Assembly (NCBI GenBank): GCA_016292295.1
Contig: JADNEJ010000016.1
Coordinates: forward strand, 1-6,671
DNA from: Candidatus Thiodictyon intracellulare
Lineage (GTDB): Bacteria > Pseudomonadota > Gammaproteobacteria > Chromatiales > Chromatiaceae
Direction of reading: 5' to 3'
Length of the DNA: 6,671 nucleotides
Below are positions 1 to 6,487 of this stretch, in pieces (within the stretch, counting starts at the first letter, position 1; every line of letters starts with the position of its first letter). Below the pieces are notes generated by a model. The model was not told where the DNA came from and ran no database searches. It saw only the letters and a list, made by a program, of their open reading frames with translations. Both the position numbers and the translations under genes were made by a program.

Positions 1-342
1 AACGATCGCCCTGTTCCAGCAACTTGAGCAAGTCTACGCCGTCGCGACCTGGATCGACGTCATTTGCGACAACACTCGCTACTACCGCTCCAAAGTGGTT
101 CAAGATTACATCAAGGATTCCCGCATCAAATTTGTCTTTCTTCCGCCTTATGCGCCCAATTTGAATCTTATTGAGCGGTTATGGAAATTCTTTAATAAAA
201 AAATTCTGTATAACAAGTATTACGAAACGAAACATTTGACGGGTTTCGCAAAGCTTGCGCATACTTCTTCAGCAACCCGGGTGAGTACCAGGGCGATTTG
301 CACTCCTTGCTGACGGAGAATTTTGAAATAACAGGTCGGTGA
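1..342 (+). pseudogene. IS630-family transposase, C-terminal fragment with frameshift
   Basis: This is the C-terminal part of a DDE transposase (DDE_3 type) that cuts and pastes an IS630-family element; the 5' end lies outside the window. Reading from base 2 gives a strand motif WIDVICDN with the second catalytic Asp at 68-70. It is followed by FLPPYAPNLNLIERLW, in which the Glu at 173-175 is the third catalytic residue. Both motifs are typical of IS630. The frame holds through KKILYNKYYET (to about 229) and then fails, ending at a TGA at 311-313. Moving to the frame beginning at 235 restores the family tail (FDGFRKACAYFF, then EYQGDLHSLLTENFEIT) up to a TGA at 340-342. One base therefore appears to be lost, or two gained, between 230 and 235. 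The fragment is clearly more AT-rich than the pnt genes, which fits a horizontally acquired element. Family confidence is high; the gene is inactive as written. Confidence 0.88.
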
Positions 343-359
343 GGAAACCGAAAATTTGG

Positions 360-1642
360 CATTAGCTGAGTATACAAGCGACGAAAGACAAGCACGATTC
401 GGAAACCATAGCAGAAGGCCAGTTTGAGGCGGCGGCCGGCGACGATCAAGCGGGCGGCAACGTACATCAGTGCCTGCATCACGGACGGTGCGCAGGCGTC
501 GCCGCTTAGCCGGGTGGCGGGGCGGGGCATCCGGGCCAAAGAGACCGGTCTGGTCGATTCAGCGCAGGACGTTGTAGGCGAATGCGGCACAGGCTAACAC
601 CAGTGCGTTGGTCGCAAACTTTCCCGAGGGGAGTCGCTCAATGTCCAGATCGGTCTTGAATTCCCTGTGGAATTGCTTGGAGGTGGCATGGTCGGCATAG
701 AGCGCAATGATGGCTTCGTCATCGAACTCCAGGCTGCTCCACCAGCCTTCGATTTCAATGTCGGGAATCAGGAGGTGCTGACCATGCTTGTCGATGGTGC
801 GCTCGATGACGCGCATGACACGGCGCAGAGGGTACGCAGAAGGTATTCATACCCATCCAGAAAGCGGGTGTCGCGCACTTCGAACAGGGCCACCCGCTTA
901 CCCAGGTACGGCGTGCTCCAGTCGCCGTACTCCTCAGCGTAAATCATCCACTGCATTGGACTTTCTTGCCGCTGGTTCCATTGGATCAGGTAGTGCACCG
1001 GGGCGGCTTCCGGGTGCGCCTCATGGTGCGCGATGACCGTGGCGATGTTGTCGAGCGCGTCATTACCGCTGTCCAGACGCAGCAGCAACGGCAGCGCGGT
1101 CAGTCGGCGGGCCCGCGCCAGCACCCGCTCCAGCAACGCGGGGGTGTCCTTCTGGCAGTGCTGGCTACCTGCCCGCAACTCCCACTCCAAGCAGTACCCC
1201 TCCTGGCCCAGATAGGCGGCCATCGGGGCGAACCCGTCGTCACCCTTGTCGGTGCGCGATACGCCCTCTTTCTTGGTCTTGGCGTTGTTCAACGGGGTGA
1301 CATCCGCATCCAGCGCCACCAGACCATTGGCCAGGGGCGTAATCGGTGTCGCGATACGCTGCAGAAACGCGATGGATGCCTCAATGATCAGCGCCATGAA
1401 CGCCGCCGCGTGGGTATCAAGGTGCTGGCGCAGCGTGACGGCCGAGGGAACTTGGTCGACATCTAACGCCTCAACGAAATACGGGTCGTGCCGGACGCCT
1501 CGATCGCTTCAAAGTCGCTCTTGCCAAAACACAGTAGTCCGATGTAGCTAGTCAGGATCTTGACATGCGGTATGGCATCGCGCCGGGCCGGCGCCGCTGC
1601 GGTCGCATTTTTCGCCAGGTCGGTGTGCTGACTAATCGCCAC
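360..1642 (-). pseudogene. IS1380-family transposase, multiply disrupted
   Basis: A degenerate DDE transposase of the IS1380 family, readable in four pieces. Piece 1 (from a possible GTG at 1642 to about 1496) contains ILTSYIGLLCFGKSDFEAIEA. A missing base near 1495 shifts the frame; adding one T would give EAFRHDPYF. Piece 2 (about 1494-830) contains DPYFVEALDVDQVPSAVTLR, the first Asp in LDADVTP (about 1310-1302), KKEGVSRT, and the second Asp in RLDSGND (1073-1071). A second one-base loss lies near 825-835. Piece 3 contains RRVMRVIERTID and HREFKTDLDIERLPSGKF, with the catalytic Glu at 663-661. It then meets a TGA at 561-559 where the family has Trp (VLRW). Piece 4 resumes with IDQTGLFGPDAP, gains a base near 483, and ends with ALMYVAARLI, GRRLKLAF and RRLYTQL. 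All three DDE residues survive but cannot be made as one protein. The exact start, the C-terminal end and the element termini are uncertain, and no clean terminal repeats were found. Confidence 0.9.
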
Positions 1643-1645
1643 TAC

Positions 1646-1704
1646 GATCAGTCAAAATCCCGCGTAGGAAGTAAAATCAGCCTCTGATTTCGCAATGATC
1701 AGTC
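1646..1704. repeat. Palindrome flanked by direct repeats upstream of the IS1380 remnant
   Basis: A perfect palindrome, AAATCAG-CCT-CTGATTT, lies at 1674-1690. It sits between two copies of GATCAGTC at 1646-1653 and 1697-1704. This is just outside the 5' end of the minus-strand transposase reading frame, where the element's end and promoter should be. It may be a transposase binding site or subterminal element, or a hairpin that limits read-through into the transposase. I could not find a matching sequence at the other end near 343-380, so assigning it to the insertion sequence is inference. Confidence 0.45.
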
Positions 1705-1843
1705 GTCGCACCATGTCACCTGCGGAGTGAGGGAGTGAGTCTCAGGAATGCGCTATTTTAGCTCTATCTCGCTGAAATTTCAACAGATCAACGATTCGGA
1801 GGCTCATTTAGATCACTGACTCAGGGTAGAGCCAATAGAAGAA

Positions 1844-1984
1844 GACGCTCCGGCCTTGATCACAAATCCGCTCAAGGCCAGCCGGCCCATGTGGGTTTGC
1901 GCGCGCAAAACCATGTTCTGCAAGGGAGCGGCGACGCCAGGACTGAAGCAAGGTGGGCGGAATTATGATCAAGGCCGACGCTCC
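1844..1984. repeat. Inverted GGCCTTGATCA pair with a local hairpin
   Basis: GGCCTTGATCA at 1852-1862 recurs as its exact reverse complement, TGATCAAGGCC, at 1966-1976. Each copy has GACGCTCC beside it (1844-1851 and 1977-1984), but this 8-mer is in the same orientation at both places. A third partial copy, TCAAGGCC at 1872-1879, pairs with 1852-1859 to give an 8-bp stem with a 12-base loop. The role is unknown. It could be a remnant of a small repeat family, a protein binding site, or a product of local rearrangement. Confidence 0.4.
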
Positions 1985-2444
1985 AGCTTGGCCCCCGGTT
2001 GGCGAGGCCGAAGGCGTTCCAGCCATTGGCCGGGCCAAAGTGAGCCTCAATGATAGCAGTGCTCGCATGCCCAGGGATCGGCGCCGCGAAAGTGGTCTGG
2101 AGTGCGCTCTCGCTGTTCTCCCAGCAGCTGCGAATCCAGTATTCCTTGAGACCCGAGTTGTAGGCCATCAAGTAGTTTATAGCATACCAGGTTCATCGCC
2201 GAACGCGTGAGCAGATGCCGACAGATCATCGCGACAGAACAACTTAGGTTCATGGCGGGTCTCCGTGCAATCGAGCCTCAGCGCTCACTCTTGATTTGCC
2301 GTCAGCGCCGCGGTCCTGCAAATTCAGTCGTCACGGAGATGGTGCCCCGCCCAGGCAGCCTGCGCCGCATTCCCCCAGCCCGCCCCCCGCCGGGACCTCC
2401 TGCGCCTGCCGCTCACCGCTCGCCGCCCGTGGGTCCAGGCTTAC

Positions 2445-2502
2445 CGTGAAAGTCACGCAGCGCCACCTAGCGGCCGGAGGCCGCTCCCACGGGGGACTTT
2501 CA
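2445..2502. repeat. Nested inverted-repeat (hairpin) element
   Basis: An outer 8-bp inverted repeat, TGAAAGTC (2447-2454) with GACTTTCA (2495-2502), encloses a perfect 7-bp hairpin, AGCGGCC-GGA-GGCCGCT (2469-2485). The outer 5' arm can instead fold locally as CGTGA-AAG-TCACG (2445-2457), so two exclusive folds exist. There is no T-run, so it is not a classic terminator. It lies about 130 bases upstream of the predicted pnt promoter. It could be part of a small RNA, a mobile-repeat relic or a regulator site; the sequence alone does not decide. Confidence 0.4.
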
Positions 2503-2634
2503 TCTTCCGGAGTGCCAGAGCGGCCTTCCATGGCCGTTAGCCGGGACCTCGGGACCTCGCCGCCGTTGCTGACTTTGACTAATGCAATTATAGACCAGGC
2601 CGATGTCGTCGACCGCGGCTTCAGCCCCAGGGAG

Positions 2635-2663
2635 TTGCCAGCATTGACCCGGGACATGATAAT
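2635..2663 (+). promoter_or_regulatory. Predicted sigma70 promoter of the pnt operon
   Basis: TTGCCA at 2635-2640 (five of six matches to TTGACA) is separated by exactly 17 bases from GATAAT at 2658-2663 (five of six matches to TATAAT). Transcription would begin near 2670, leaving an untranslated leader of about 58 bases before pntAA. This is the best promoter match upstream of the operon. It argues that the long in-frame extension upstream of 2728 is not translated. Confidence 0.6.
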
Positions 2664-2712
2664 GATCCTATCTTGGCGCCCTTCGGCGGCCACCACATCC
2701 AACCACACCAAC

Positions 2713-2718
2713 AGGAAA
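2713..2718 (+). promoter_or_regulatory. Ribosome binding site of pntAA
   Basis: AGGAAA lies in an A-rich stretch upstream of the ATG at 2728; the AGGA core leaves an 11-base gap. It fixes the start at 2728, where the protein begins MKIGVPLET as family members do, rather than at an upstream codon of the same open frame. Confidence 0.6.
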
Positions 2719-2727
2719 AATAAAAGT

Positions 2728-3813
2728 ATGAAGATCGGAGTTCCCCTGGAGACTCGGCCGGGAGAGGCGCGTGTCGCCTCCACGCCCGAGGTGGTAAAGA
2801 AGTTTGCGGCCAAGAGCTTCGAGGTGCTCCTCGAGCGCGGCGCCGGCGTGCGGGCCGGTTACCCGGACACGGAGTACGAGGCGGCCGGAGCCCGGTTGAC
2901 CGACCGGGCTGGCGCCTACGACACGGACCTGCTGCTCAAGGTGCGCCGCCCGGACGCCGCGGACGTCGCCGCCATGCGCTCGGGCGGCATCTATATCGGG
3001 TTGATGGAGGGCTGCGGCGAGGACGAAATGGTGGCCGCCATGCGGGCCAAGGGCATCCGAGTCCTCGCCATGGAGCGGATGCCCCGTACCTCGCGCGCCC
3101 AGTCGATGGACGTGCTGTCGTCCCAGGCCAATATCGCGGGCTACCGGGCAGTGGTCGAGGCGGCCGCCCGCTACGGGCGCTTCTTCCCGATGATGATGAC
3201 CTCCGCCGGTTCGGCCAAGCCCGCCCGGCTGGTCGTGCTGGGGGCCGGGGTCGCGGGGCTCCAGGCGATCGCGACCGCCCGCCGGCTGGGGGCCGAGGTC
3301 TTCGGCTACGACGTGCGTCCCGAGACCCGGGAGCAGATCCTGTCGCTTGGCGCCAAGCCGATCGACCTGGATCTGGGTGAAACCGGCTCGGGCGAAGGCG
3401 GCTACGCCAAGGAACTGTCCGCCGAGGCCAAGGCGCGCCAGCAGGCGGTCCTGGCCGATCAGCTCGCCCGCGTCCATGTCATCATTACCACTGCCCAGAT
3501 CCCCTGTCGGCCGGCCCCGGTGCTGGTCACGGAGGCGGTCGTTGCGCGCCTGCGCCCGGGCTCGGTGATCGTAGATCTCGCGGCGGGCAGCGGCGGCAAC
3601 TGCCCCTTGACGGTCCCGGACCAGGTGGTCGAGCACCACGGTGTGGTGATCGTGGGCCACACCAATTACCCGTCCATGGTCGCCGCGGATGCTAGCAGCT
3701 TCTACGCCAAGAACCTTGCCAACCTGATTGAGATCATGGTCGACAAATCAGACGCCGGACCTGTCCTCAAGGACCTGATGCAGGACGACATCACGGCAGC
3801 GATGCTGGGCTAG
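2728..3813 (+). CDS. pntAA: NAD(P) transhydrogenase subunit alpha-1 (NAD(H)-binding domain I)
   Basis: Soluble domain I of proton-translocating transhydrogenase. It binds NADH and passes hydride to NADP+ held by PntB, on the cytoplasmic face. The protein is 361 residues, close to the usual size for the split alpha-1 form. Residues 1-140 form the AlaDH/PNT N-terminal domain. The RQD loop that contacts the partner domain III is present as [14 protein letters not shown], with R120, Q125, D128 and S131 in the family spacing. The NAD-binding Rossmann motif GAGVAG is at 172-177, followed by the acidic residue D195 in YDVRP. The mobile loop begins around GGYAKEL (224-230), and the C-terminal family block [15 protein letters not shown] starts near 309. 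Two positions are unusual: Cys260 in IPCRPAP (normally Gly) and Gly287 in DLAAGSGGN (normally Glu). It is the first gene of the operon, and its start is set by AGGA and the MKIGVP N terminus. Function is near certain. Confidence 0.97.
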   Translation: MKIGVPLETRPGEARVASTPEVVKKFAAKSFEVLLERGAGVRAGYPDTEYEAAGARLTDRAGAYDTDLLLKVRRPDAADVAAMRSGGIYIGLMEGCGEDEMVAAMRAKGIRVLAMERMPRTSRAQSMDVLSSQANIAGYRAVVEAAARYGRFFPMMMTSAGSAKPARLVVLGAGVAGLQAIATARRLGAEVFGYDVRPETREQILSLGAKPIDLDLGETGSGEGGYAKELSAEAKARQQAVLADQLARVHVIITTAQIPCRPAPVLVTEAVVARLRPGSVIVDLAAGSGGNCPLTVPDQVVEHHGVVIVGHTNYPSMVAADASSFYAKNLANLIEIMVDKSDAGPVLKDLMQDDITAAMLG

Positions 3814-3830
3814 GGTGCGCTGCGCGCACC
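3814..3830 (+). other. Intercistronic hairpin directly after pntAA
   Basis: GGTGCGC-TGC-GCGCACC is a perfect 7-bp stem with a 3-base loop that begins at the base after the pntAA stop codon. No T-run follows, so it should not terminate transcription efficiently. Placed between a soluble subunit and two membrane subunits, it may be a processing or stability element that sets their relative amounts. The next 45 bases contain a similar but imperfect GC-rich fold near 3858-3876. Confidence 0.5.
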
Positions 3831-3895
3831 GCAACAACCTCGAACTCTCAACCCTACGGTGCGCCAGGCGCGCGCGTCTTACGGAAACCACTGCG

Positions 3896-4183
3896 ATGTC
3901 TGAATCCTTGCTCGCGTTCTATGTCTTTGTCCTGGCCTGTTTCATCGGCTATTACGTCATATGGGGCGTCACGCCCTCACTGCATACGCCGCTGGTGGCC
4001 CTGACCAATGCCATCTCCGGTATCGTCGTGGTCGGCGCGCTCCTGATCGCCGGGTTCGAGCAGGCCGGCACCGGCGCCAAGGCACTCGGCTTCGTCGCCG
4101 TGCTGCTCGCCTCCATCAACGTCTTCGGCGGCTTCCTGGTAACCCACCGGATGCTCTCGATGTTCAAGAAAAAGCGCCGGTAG
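3896..4183 (+). CDS. pntAB: NAD(P) transhydrogenase subunit alpha-2 (small membrane subunit)
   Basis: A small inner-membrane subunit that supplies part of the proton channel (domain II) of transhydrogenase, alongside PntB. In enzymes with an undivided alpha subunit this region is the C terminus of PntA; here it is a separate gene, as in Rhodospirillum rubrum. The 95-residue product has three hydrophobic segments, about 6-24, 33-53 and 62-82, and a basic tail FKKKRR that should lie in the cytoplasm. The block [20 protein letters not shown] (31-50) is the family signature. The ATG at 3896 is preceded by a weak GGAA about 11 bases upstream. It begins [11 protein letters not shown], a normal N terminus, whereas the open frame upstream of it has no membrane or family character. 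It lies 82 bases after pntAA and 67 before pntB, in the same direction. Confidence 0.95.
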   Translation: MSESLLAFYVFVLACFIGYYVIWGVTPSLHTPLVALTNAISGIVVVGALLIAGFEQAGTGAKALGFVAVLLASINVFGGFLVTHRMLSMFKKKRR

Positions 4184-4230
4184 AGGCGCCGCTCCCGACG
4201 GTATCCACCGCCCTGCTGCCACCCGGCGCT
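4173..4230. repeat. 8-bp inverted repeat spanning the pntAB stop and the gap to pntB
   Basis: AGCGCCGG (4173-4180), the last codons of pntAB, is exactly complementary to CCGGCGCT (4223-4230), ten bases upstream of the pntB ribosome binding site. The enclosed 42 bases contain the stop codon and most of the spacer. If it forms in mRNA it would close a loop just before the pntB start region and might tune its translation. It could also be chance in GC-rich DNA. Confidence 0.3.
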
Positions 4231-4250
4231 CACCACTACAAGGAACATCA

Positions 4251-5645
4251 ATGGAACTCTCGGTCAATACCCAGGCCGTGGCCTATCTGGCCTCTGCCAT
4301 CCTCTTCATCTTCGCCCTCAAGGGTCTGACCCATCCCGCCTCGGCCCGCCGCGGCAATTTCTATGGGACCATCGGCATGGTCATTGCCGTGGCCGCCACC
4401 CTGTTCGGCCATGAGGTGCAGGCCTATGGCATCATCATCGCCGGCGTGGCGATCGGGGCGGTGATCGGCATCATCCTCGCTATGCGCATCCAGATGACCG
4501 CCATGCCCCAATTGGTGGCGGCCCTGCATAGCTTCGTCGGTATGGCGGCGGTGCTGGTGGCCATCGGTACCTTCTTCATTACCGCGCATCTGGAAGCTAC
4601 GATGATGGCGGAGCTCTCCGCCGGCGTCATAATCGGCGCTATCACCTGTACCGGCTCGGTGATCGCCTTCGGCAAGCTCCAGGGTCTGCTGAGCGGGGCA
4701 CCCGTCAAATTCACCGGTCAGCACCTCCTGAACGCACTGCTCGGCATCGTCACCATCGGGCTTGGCGTCCACTTCGCCATGACCGGGGCTGGGTGGGCGC
4801 TCGCCCTCATGACGCTCTTGGCCTTCGTCATCGGCGTGACTCTGATCATCCCAATCGGCGGGGCCGACATGCCGGTCGTCATCTCCATGCTCAACAGCTA
4901 TTCCGGCTGGGCCGCGGCAGCCACCGGCTTTACCCTGCACAATAACCTCCTGATCATCGTCGGCGCCCTGGTCGGGTTCTCCGGCGCTATCCTCTCCTAC
5001 ATCATGTGCAAGGCGATGAACCGCTCGATCATCAACGTGGTCTTCGGCGGCTTCGGCTCCGGTGACGAGACGGGCGACCCGAGTGCCGGTGCCCTGGCGG
5101 CCAGCCGCGGGGTCAAGTCGTCCTCGGTGGATGACGCGGTCTATTGGATGGAGGACGCGAACAAGGTCATCATCATCCCCGGCTACGGCATGGCCGTGGC
5201 GCAGGCGCAGCACTCTTGCAAGGAACTGATGGAACTTCTGGAGGCGCGCGGGGTCGAGGTCAAGTTCGCCATCCACCCGGTAGCGGGCCGGATGCCAGGT
5301 CACATGAATGTGCTGCTGGCGGAGGCCGACATCCCCTATGACCGCGTGCTGGAGATGGACGAGATCAATCCGGAGTTCCCGGGCTGCGATGTGGCCTTGG
5401 TAGTGGGCGCCAACGACGTGGTGAACCCGGCTGCCAAGGAGGACAAGACGAGCCCCATCTACGGGATGCCGATCCTGGAGGCGGGCAAAGCGCGGCAGGT
5501 CTTCTTCCTCAAACGCTCCATGCGTCCGGGCTATTCCGGGGTGGACAATCTGCTCTTCTATAAAGAGAACACCTCGCTCGTTTTCGGCGACGCCAAGGAC
5601 ACCATCGAGGGCATGGTGAATGCGCTGAAGGGTTCTGCCCATTGA
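4251..5645 (+). CDS. pntB: NAD(P) transhydrogenase subunit beta
   Basis: The inner-membrane subunit that forms most of the proton channel (domain II) and binds NADP(H) (domain III). With PntAA and PntAB it reduces NADP+ with NADH, driven by proton entry. The 464-residue length is usual. Residues 1 to about 255 are a series of membrane helices. They carry His93 in ALHSFVGMAA, the counterpart of E. coli beta-His91, and Asp206 and Asn215 in ADMPVVISMLNSYSGW, matching Asp213 and Asn222 by motif and spacing. After the linker (GGFGSGDETGD, from 266) domain III contains GYGMAVAQAQ (311-320), HPVAGRMPGHMNVLLAEA (342-359), VLEMDEIN, GANDVVNPAA (386-395) and KRSMRPGYSG (421-430), and ends with KENTSLVFGDAK. 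No key residue is missing. The start is supported by AAGGAA at 4240-4245, five bases before the ATG. Identification is near certain. Confidence 0.98.
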   Translation: MELSVNTQAVAYLASAILFIFALKGLTHPASARRGNFYGTIGMVIAVAATLFGHEVQAYGIIIAGVAIGAVIGIILAMRIQMTAMPQLVAALHSFVGMAAVLVAIGTFFITAHLEATMMAELSAGVIIGAITCTGSVIAFGKLQGLLSGAPVKFTGQHLLNALLGIVTIGLGVHFAMTGAGWALALMTLLAFVIGVTLIIPIGGADMPVVISMLNSYSGWAAAATGFTLHNNLLIIVGALVGFSGAILSYIMCKAMNRSIINVVFGGFGSGDETGDPSAGALAASRGVKSSSVDDAVYWMEDANKVIIIPGYGMAVAQAQHSCKELMELLEARGVEVKFAIHPVAGRMPGHMNVLLAEADIPYDRVLEMDEINPEFPGCDVALVVGANDVVNPAAKEDKTSPIYGMPILEAGKARQVFFLKRSMRPGYSGVDNLLFYKENTSLVFGDAKDTIEGMVNALKGSAH

Positions 5646-6241
5646 ACCGGTACGCGCTGCGGGGTCCGGCGTCGGACCCCGCGGCACCCTGCTATCTGCT
5701 GATCGGTTTGCTGATCGGGGTGGCCCTGTGAGGGGTAGGCGGATTCTTCGCCTACCTCTTCGTGGCCGCACGTACCCCGGCTAATACAGTGGCCGGCGTC
5801 GCCGTTAGGACCGCCTGGCGCTTCACCCATGCCGACCCCGCCGACCGTATCCGCTACGACAGCAGGGTCGTATCCATCTATGACAACCGGGTCGAACTGG
5901 GCGAGGACTTCGCGGTGGGACCCGGACCCAAGTACCACCTCTATCTGGTGCCGCAGCGGGGCATCGATCTGGACCCCCGGGTGGAGGAGACCATGTTCGT
6001 CGACCTAGGTCCGATCAAGTCATTCAGTGGCGCCTAGACCTACGCGGTAACGGCTGAGGTCGAGGTGGGGGATTACGGTTCGGCGGTGGTCTGGTGCGAG
6101 CAGTTCAATACGCATATCTCGTCCGCGGAAGTGAATACTTCGGATAAGAGAAGCGAGTTCGTCCGCGAATCAACGCAAGATAAAGAAAGCGCCGACCCGC
6201 TCTCAATAAGCCGCCCACCGAAGGCCTCGCGAGTCGGTTGA
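5642..6241 (+). pseudogene. DM13-domain membrane-anchored protein, interrupted by two stop codons
   Basis: Reading in one frame gives a hydrophobic N-terminal segment (LLIGLLIGVAL, a TGA at 5729-5731, then GVGGFFAYLFV), a linker, and a DM13 domain. The domain includes YDSRVVSIYDNRVELGEDF, VGPGPKYHLYLVP, FVDLGPIKSFSGA, a TAG at 6035-6037 where Gln would fit, then TYAVTAEVE and VVWCEQF with the domain's conserved Cys. Continuous translation is possible only from 5732 to 6034, for example from GTG at 5762. That product lacks both the membrane anchor and the Cys-containing end. DM13 domains occur in secreted or membrane-bound proteins and have been proposed to act in redox or electron transfer; the role here is unknown. 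The upstream frame can start at TTG 5642, overlapping the pntB stop, which suggests former translational coupling. Similarity fades after about 6130, so the TGA at 6239-6241 may not be the original end. Sequencing error could mimic the two stops. Confidence 0.75.
5656..5685 (+). terminator. Strong GC-rich hairpin after pntB, terminator-like but without T-run
   Basis: The stem GCTGCGGGGTCCG (5656-5668) pairs with CGGACCCCGCGGC (5673-5685) around the loop GCGT. It has 13 pairs with one G-T wobble and a perfect 10-bp core at 5659-5682. It starts ten bases after the pntB stop. No T-run follows, so it is either an incomplete intrinsic terminator or a 3' stabilising hairpin for the pnt mRNA. It also falls inside the possible TTG-initiated frame of the DM13 gene, where it would hinder translation. 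Confidence 0.5.
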
Positions 6242-6487
6242 AAATAGACAGAGTTAACAGGATGACAACGGTATGCTCCAAATCCTATAAATCCTGTCCA
6301 TTTATTCGGTGTTCGCACGAGCCTCGGGCTTGAGCGCGTGAAATCTCCTCCGGCCATCAGAAATTTGACTCCTCCGTGAAGAGGGGGCTCGCGCAAGGAA
6401 TCCTAGCAGCTTGTGGGATTTAGCGACCGGCGCCACCGCCTGAGTCCCTTGGACGGGCTTTTGTGGAAAAAAAGGAACGGTTTTCGG
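6242..6487. other. Intergenic stretch between the DM13 and IS1182-like remnants
   Basis: Apart from the AATCCTGT-type repeat at its left, I see no gene here. CTCCTCCG occurs twice, within AAATCTCCTCCG near 6340-6351 and again after GACT near 6367. An A-run lies at 6468-6474. The two flanking reading frames are both broken, which fits a neglected stretch downstream of the operon. Confidence 0.4.
6255..6300. repeat. Short intergenic repeat of the AATCCTGT / ACAGGAT type
   Basis: AATCCTATA at 6281-6289 is followed at once by AATCCTGTC at 6290-6298, a near-tandem pair. ACAGGAT at 6257-6263 is the inverse of ATCCTGT at 6291-6297. Intergenic sequences of this kind (TTAACAGGAT...AATCCTGTCC) recur in many bacterial genomes, and their translations are often mis-annotated as small proteins. 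The minus-strand open frame across 6396-6073 has that character and is not called as a gene. That the repeat is dispersed in this genome is inference. Confidence 0.4.

Larger units (their letters stand above)
1643..2634. other. About 1 kb without a recognisable gene
   Basis: No reading frame here resembles a protein I know on either strand. Three overlapping minus-strand frames (2253-2047, 2171-1872, 2068-1808) are open for 68-99 codons. They look neither family-like nor clearly codon-biased, and none has a convincing ribosome binding site. The stretch from about 2330 to 2560 is very GC-rich and is also open on the plus strand as a 5' extension of pntAA. That extension has low-complexity Pro/Arg composition and lies upstream of the promoter, so I treat it as non-coding. 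The stretch also holds a tandem 8-mer duplication (GGGACCTC at 2543-2550 and 2551-2558) and the palindromic elements listed separately. It is probably decayed intergenic or former mobile-element DNA. Confidence 0.5.

Noticed and set aside
197..203. A7 run as a programmed frameshift site in the IS630 transposase
   Set aside because: The reading frame is conserved on both sides of the run (WKFFNKKILYNKYYET). The shift occurs about 30 bases later with no slippery motif, so a mutation is more likely.
343..380. Terminal inverted repeat matching the right side of the IS1380 remnant
   Set aside because: Only a few scattered bases match between this stretch and 1650-1760, not enough to call a repeat.
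966..1466. Plus-strand open frame of 166 codons
   Set aside because: It is antisense to the IS1380 transposase, whose conserved motifs are on the other strand.
2543..2558. Tandem GGGACCTC duplication
   Set aside because: Only two copies of an 8-mer in GC-rich DNA; no sign of function.
2296..2727. In-frame extension of PntAA by 144 codons
   Set aside because: It is low-complexity, has no homology I recognise, and lies mostly upstream of a good promoter. An AGGA site and the normal family N terminus occur at 2728.
2668..3660. Long open frame on the minus strand opposite pntAA (330 codons)
   Set aside because: It is an antisense shadow of a strongly coding GC-rich gene with the same biased composition.
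4248..5771. Long open frame on the minus strand opposite pntB (507 codons)
   Set aside because: It is a GC-rich antisense shadow of pntB, rich in His, Asp and Gly with no domain character.
5729..6037. Recoding (selenocysteine at TGA, read-through at TAG) in the DM13 gene
   Set aside because: Two different stop codons lie at non-catalytic positions, no selenocysteine insertion hairpin was seen just after the TGA, and the nearby genes are also broken.
6073..6396. Minus-strand open frame of 107 codons
   Set aside because: It spans the 3' end of the DM13 pseudogene in antisense and the AATCCTGT-type repeat, and reads like a known kind of false small protein.
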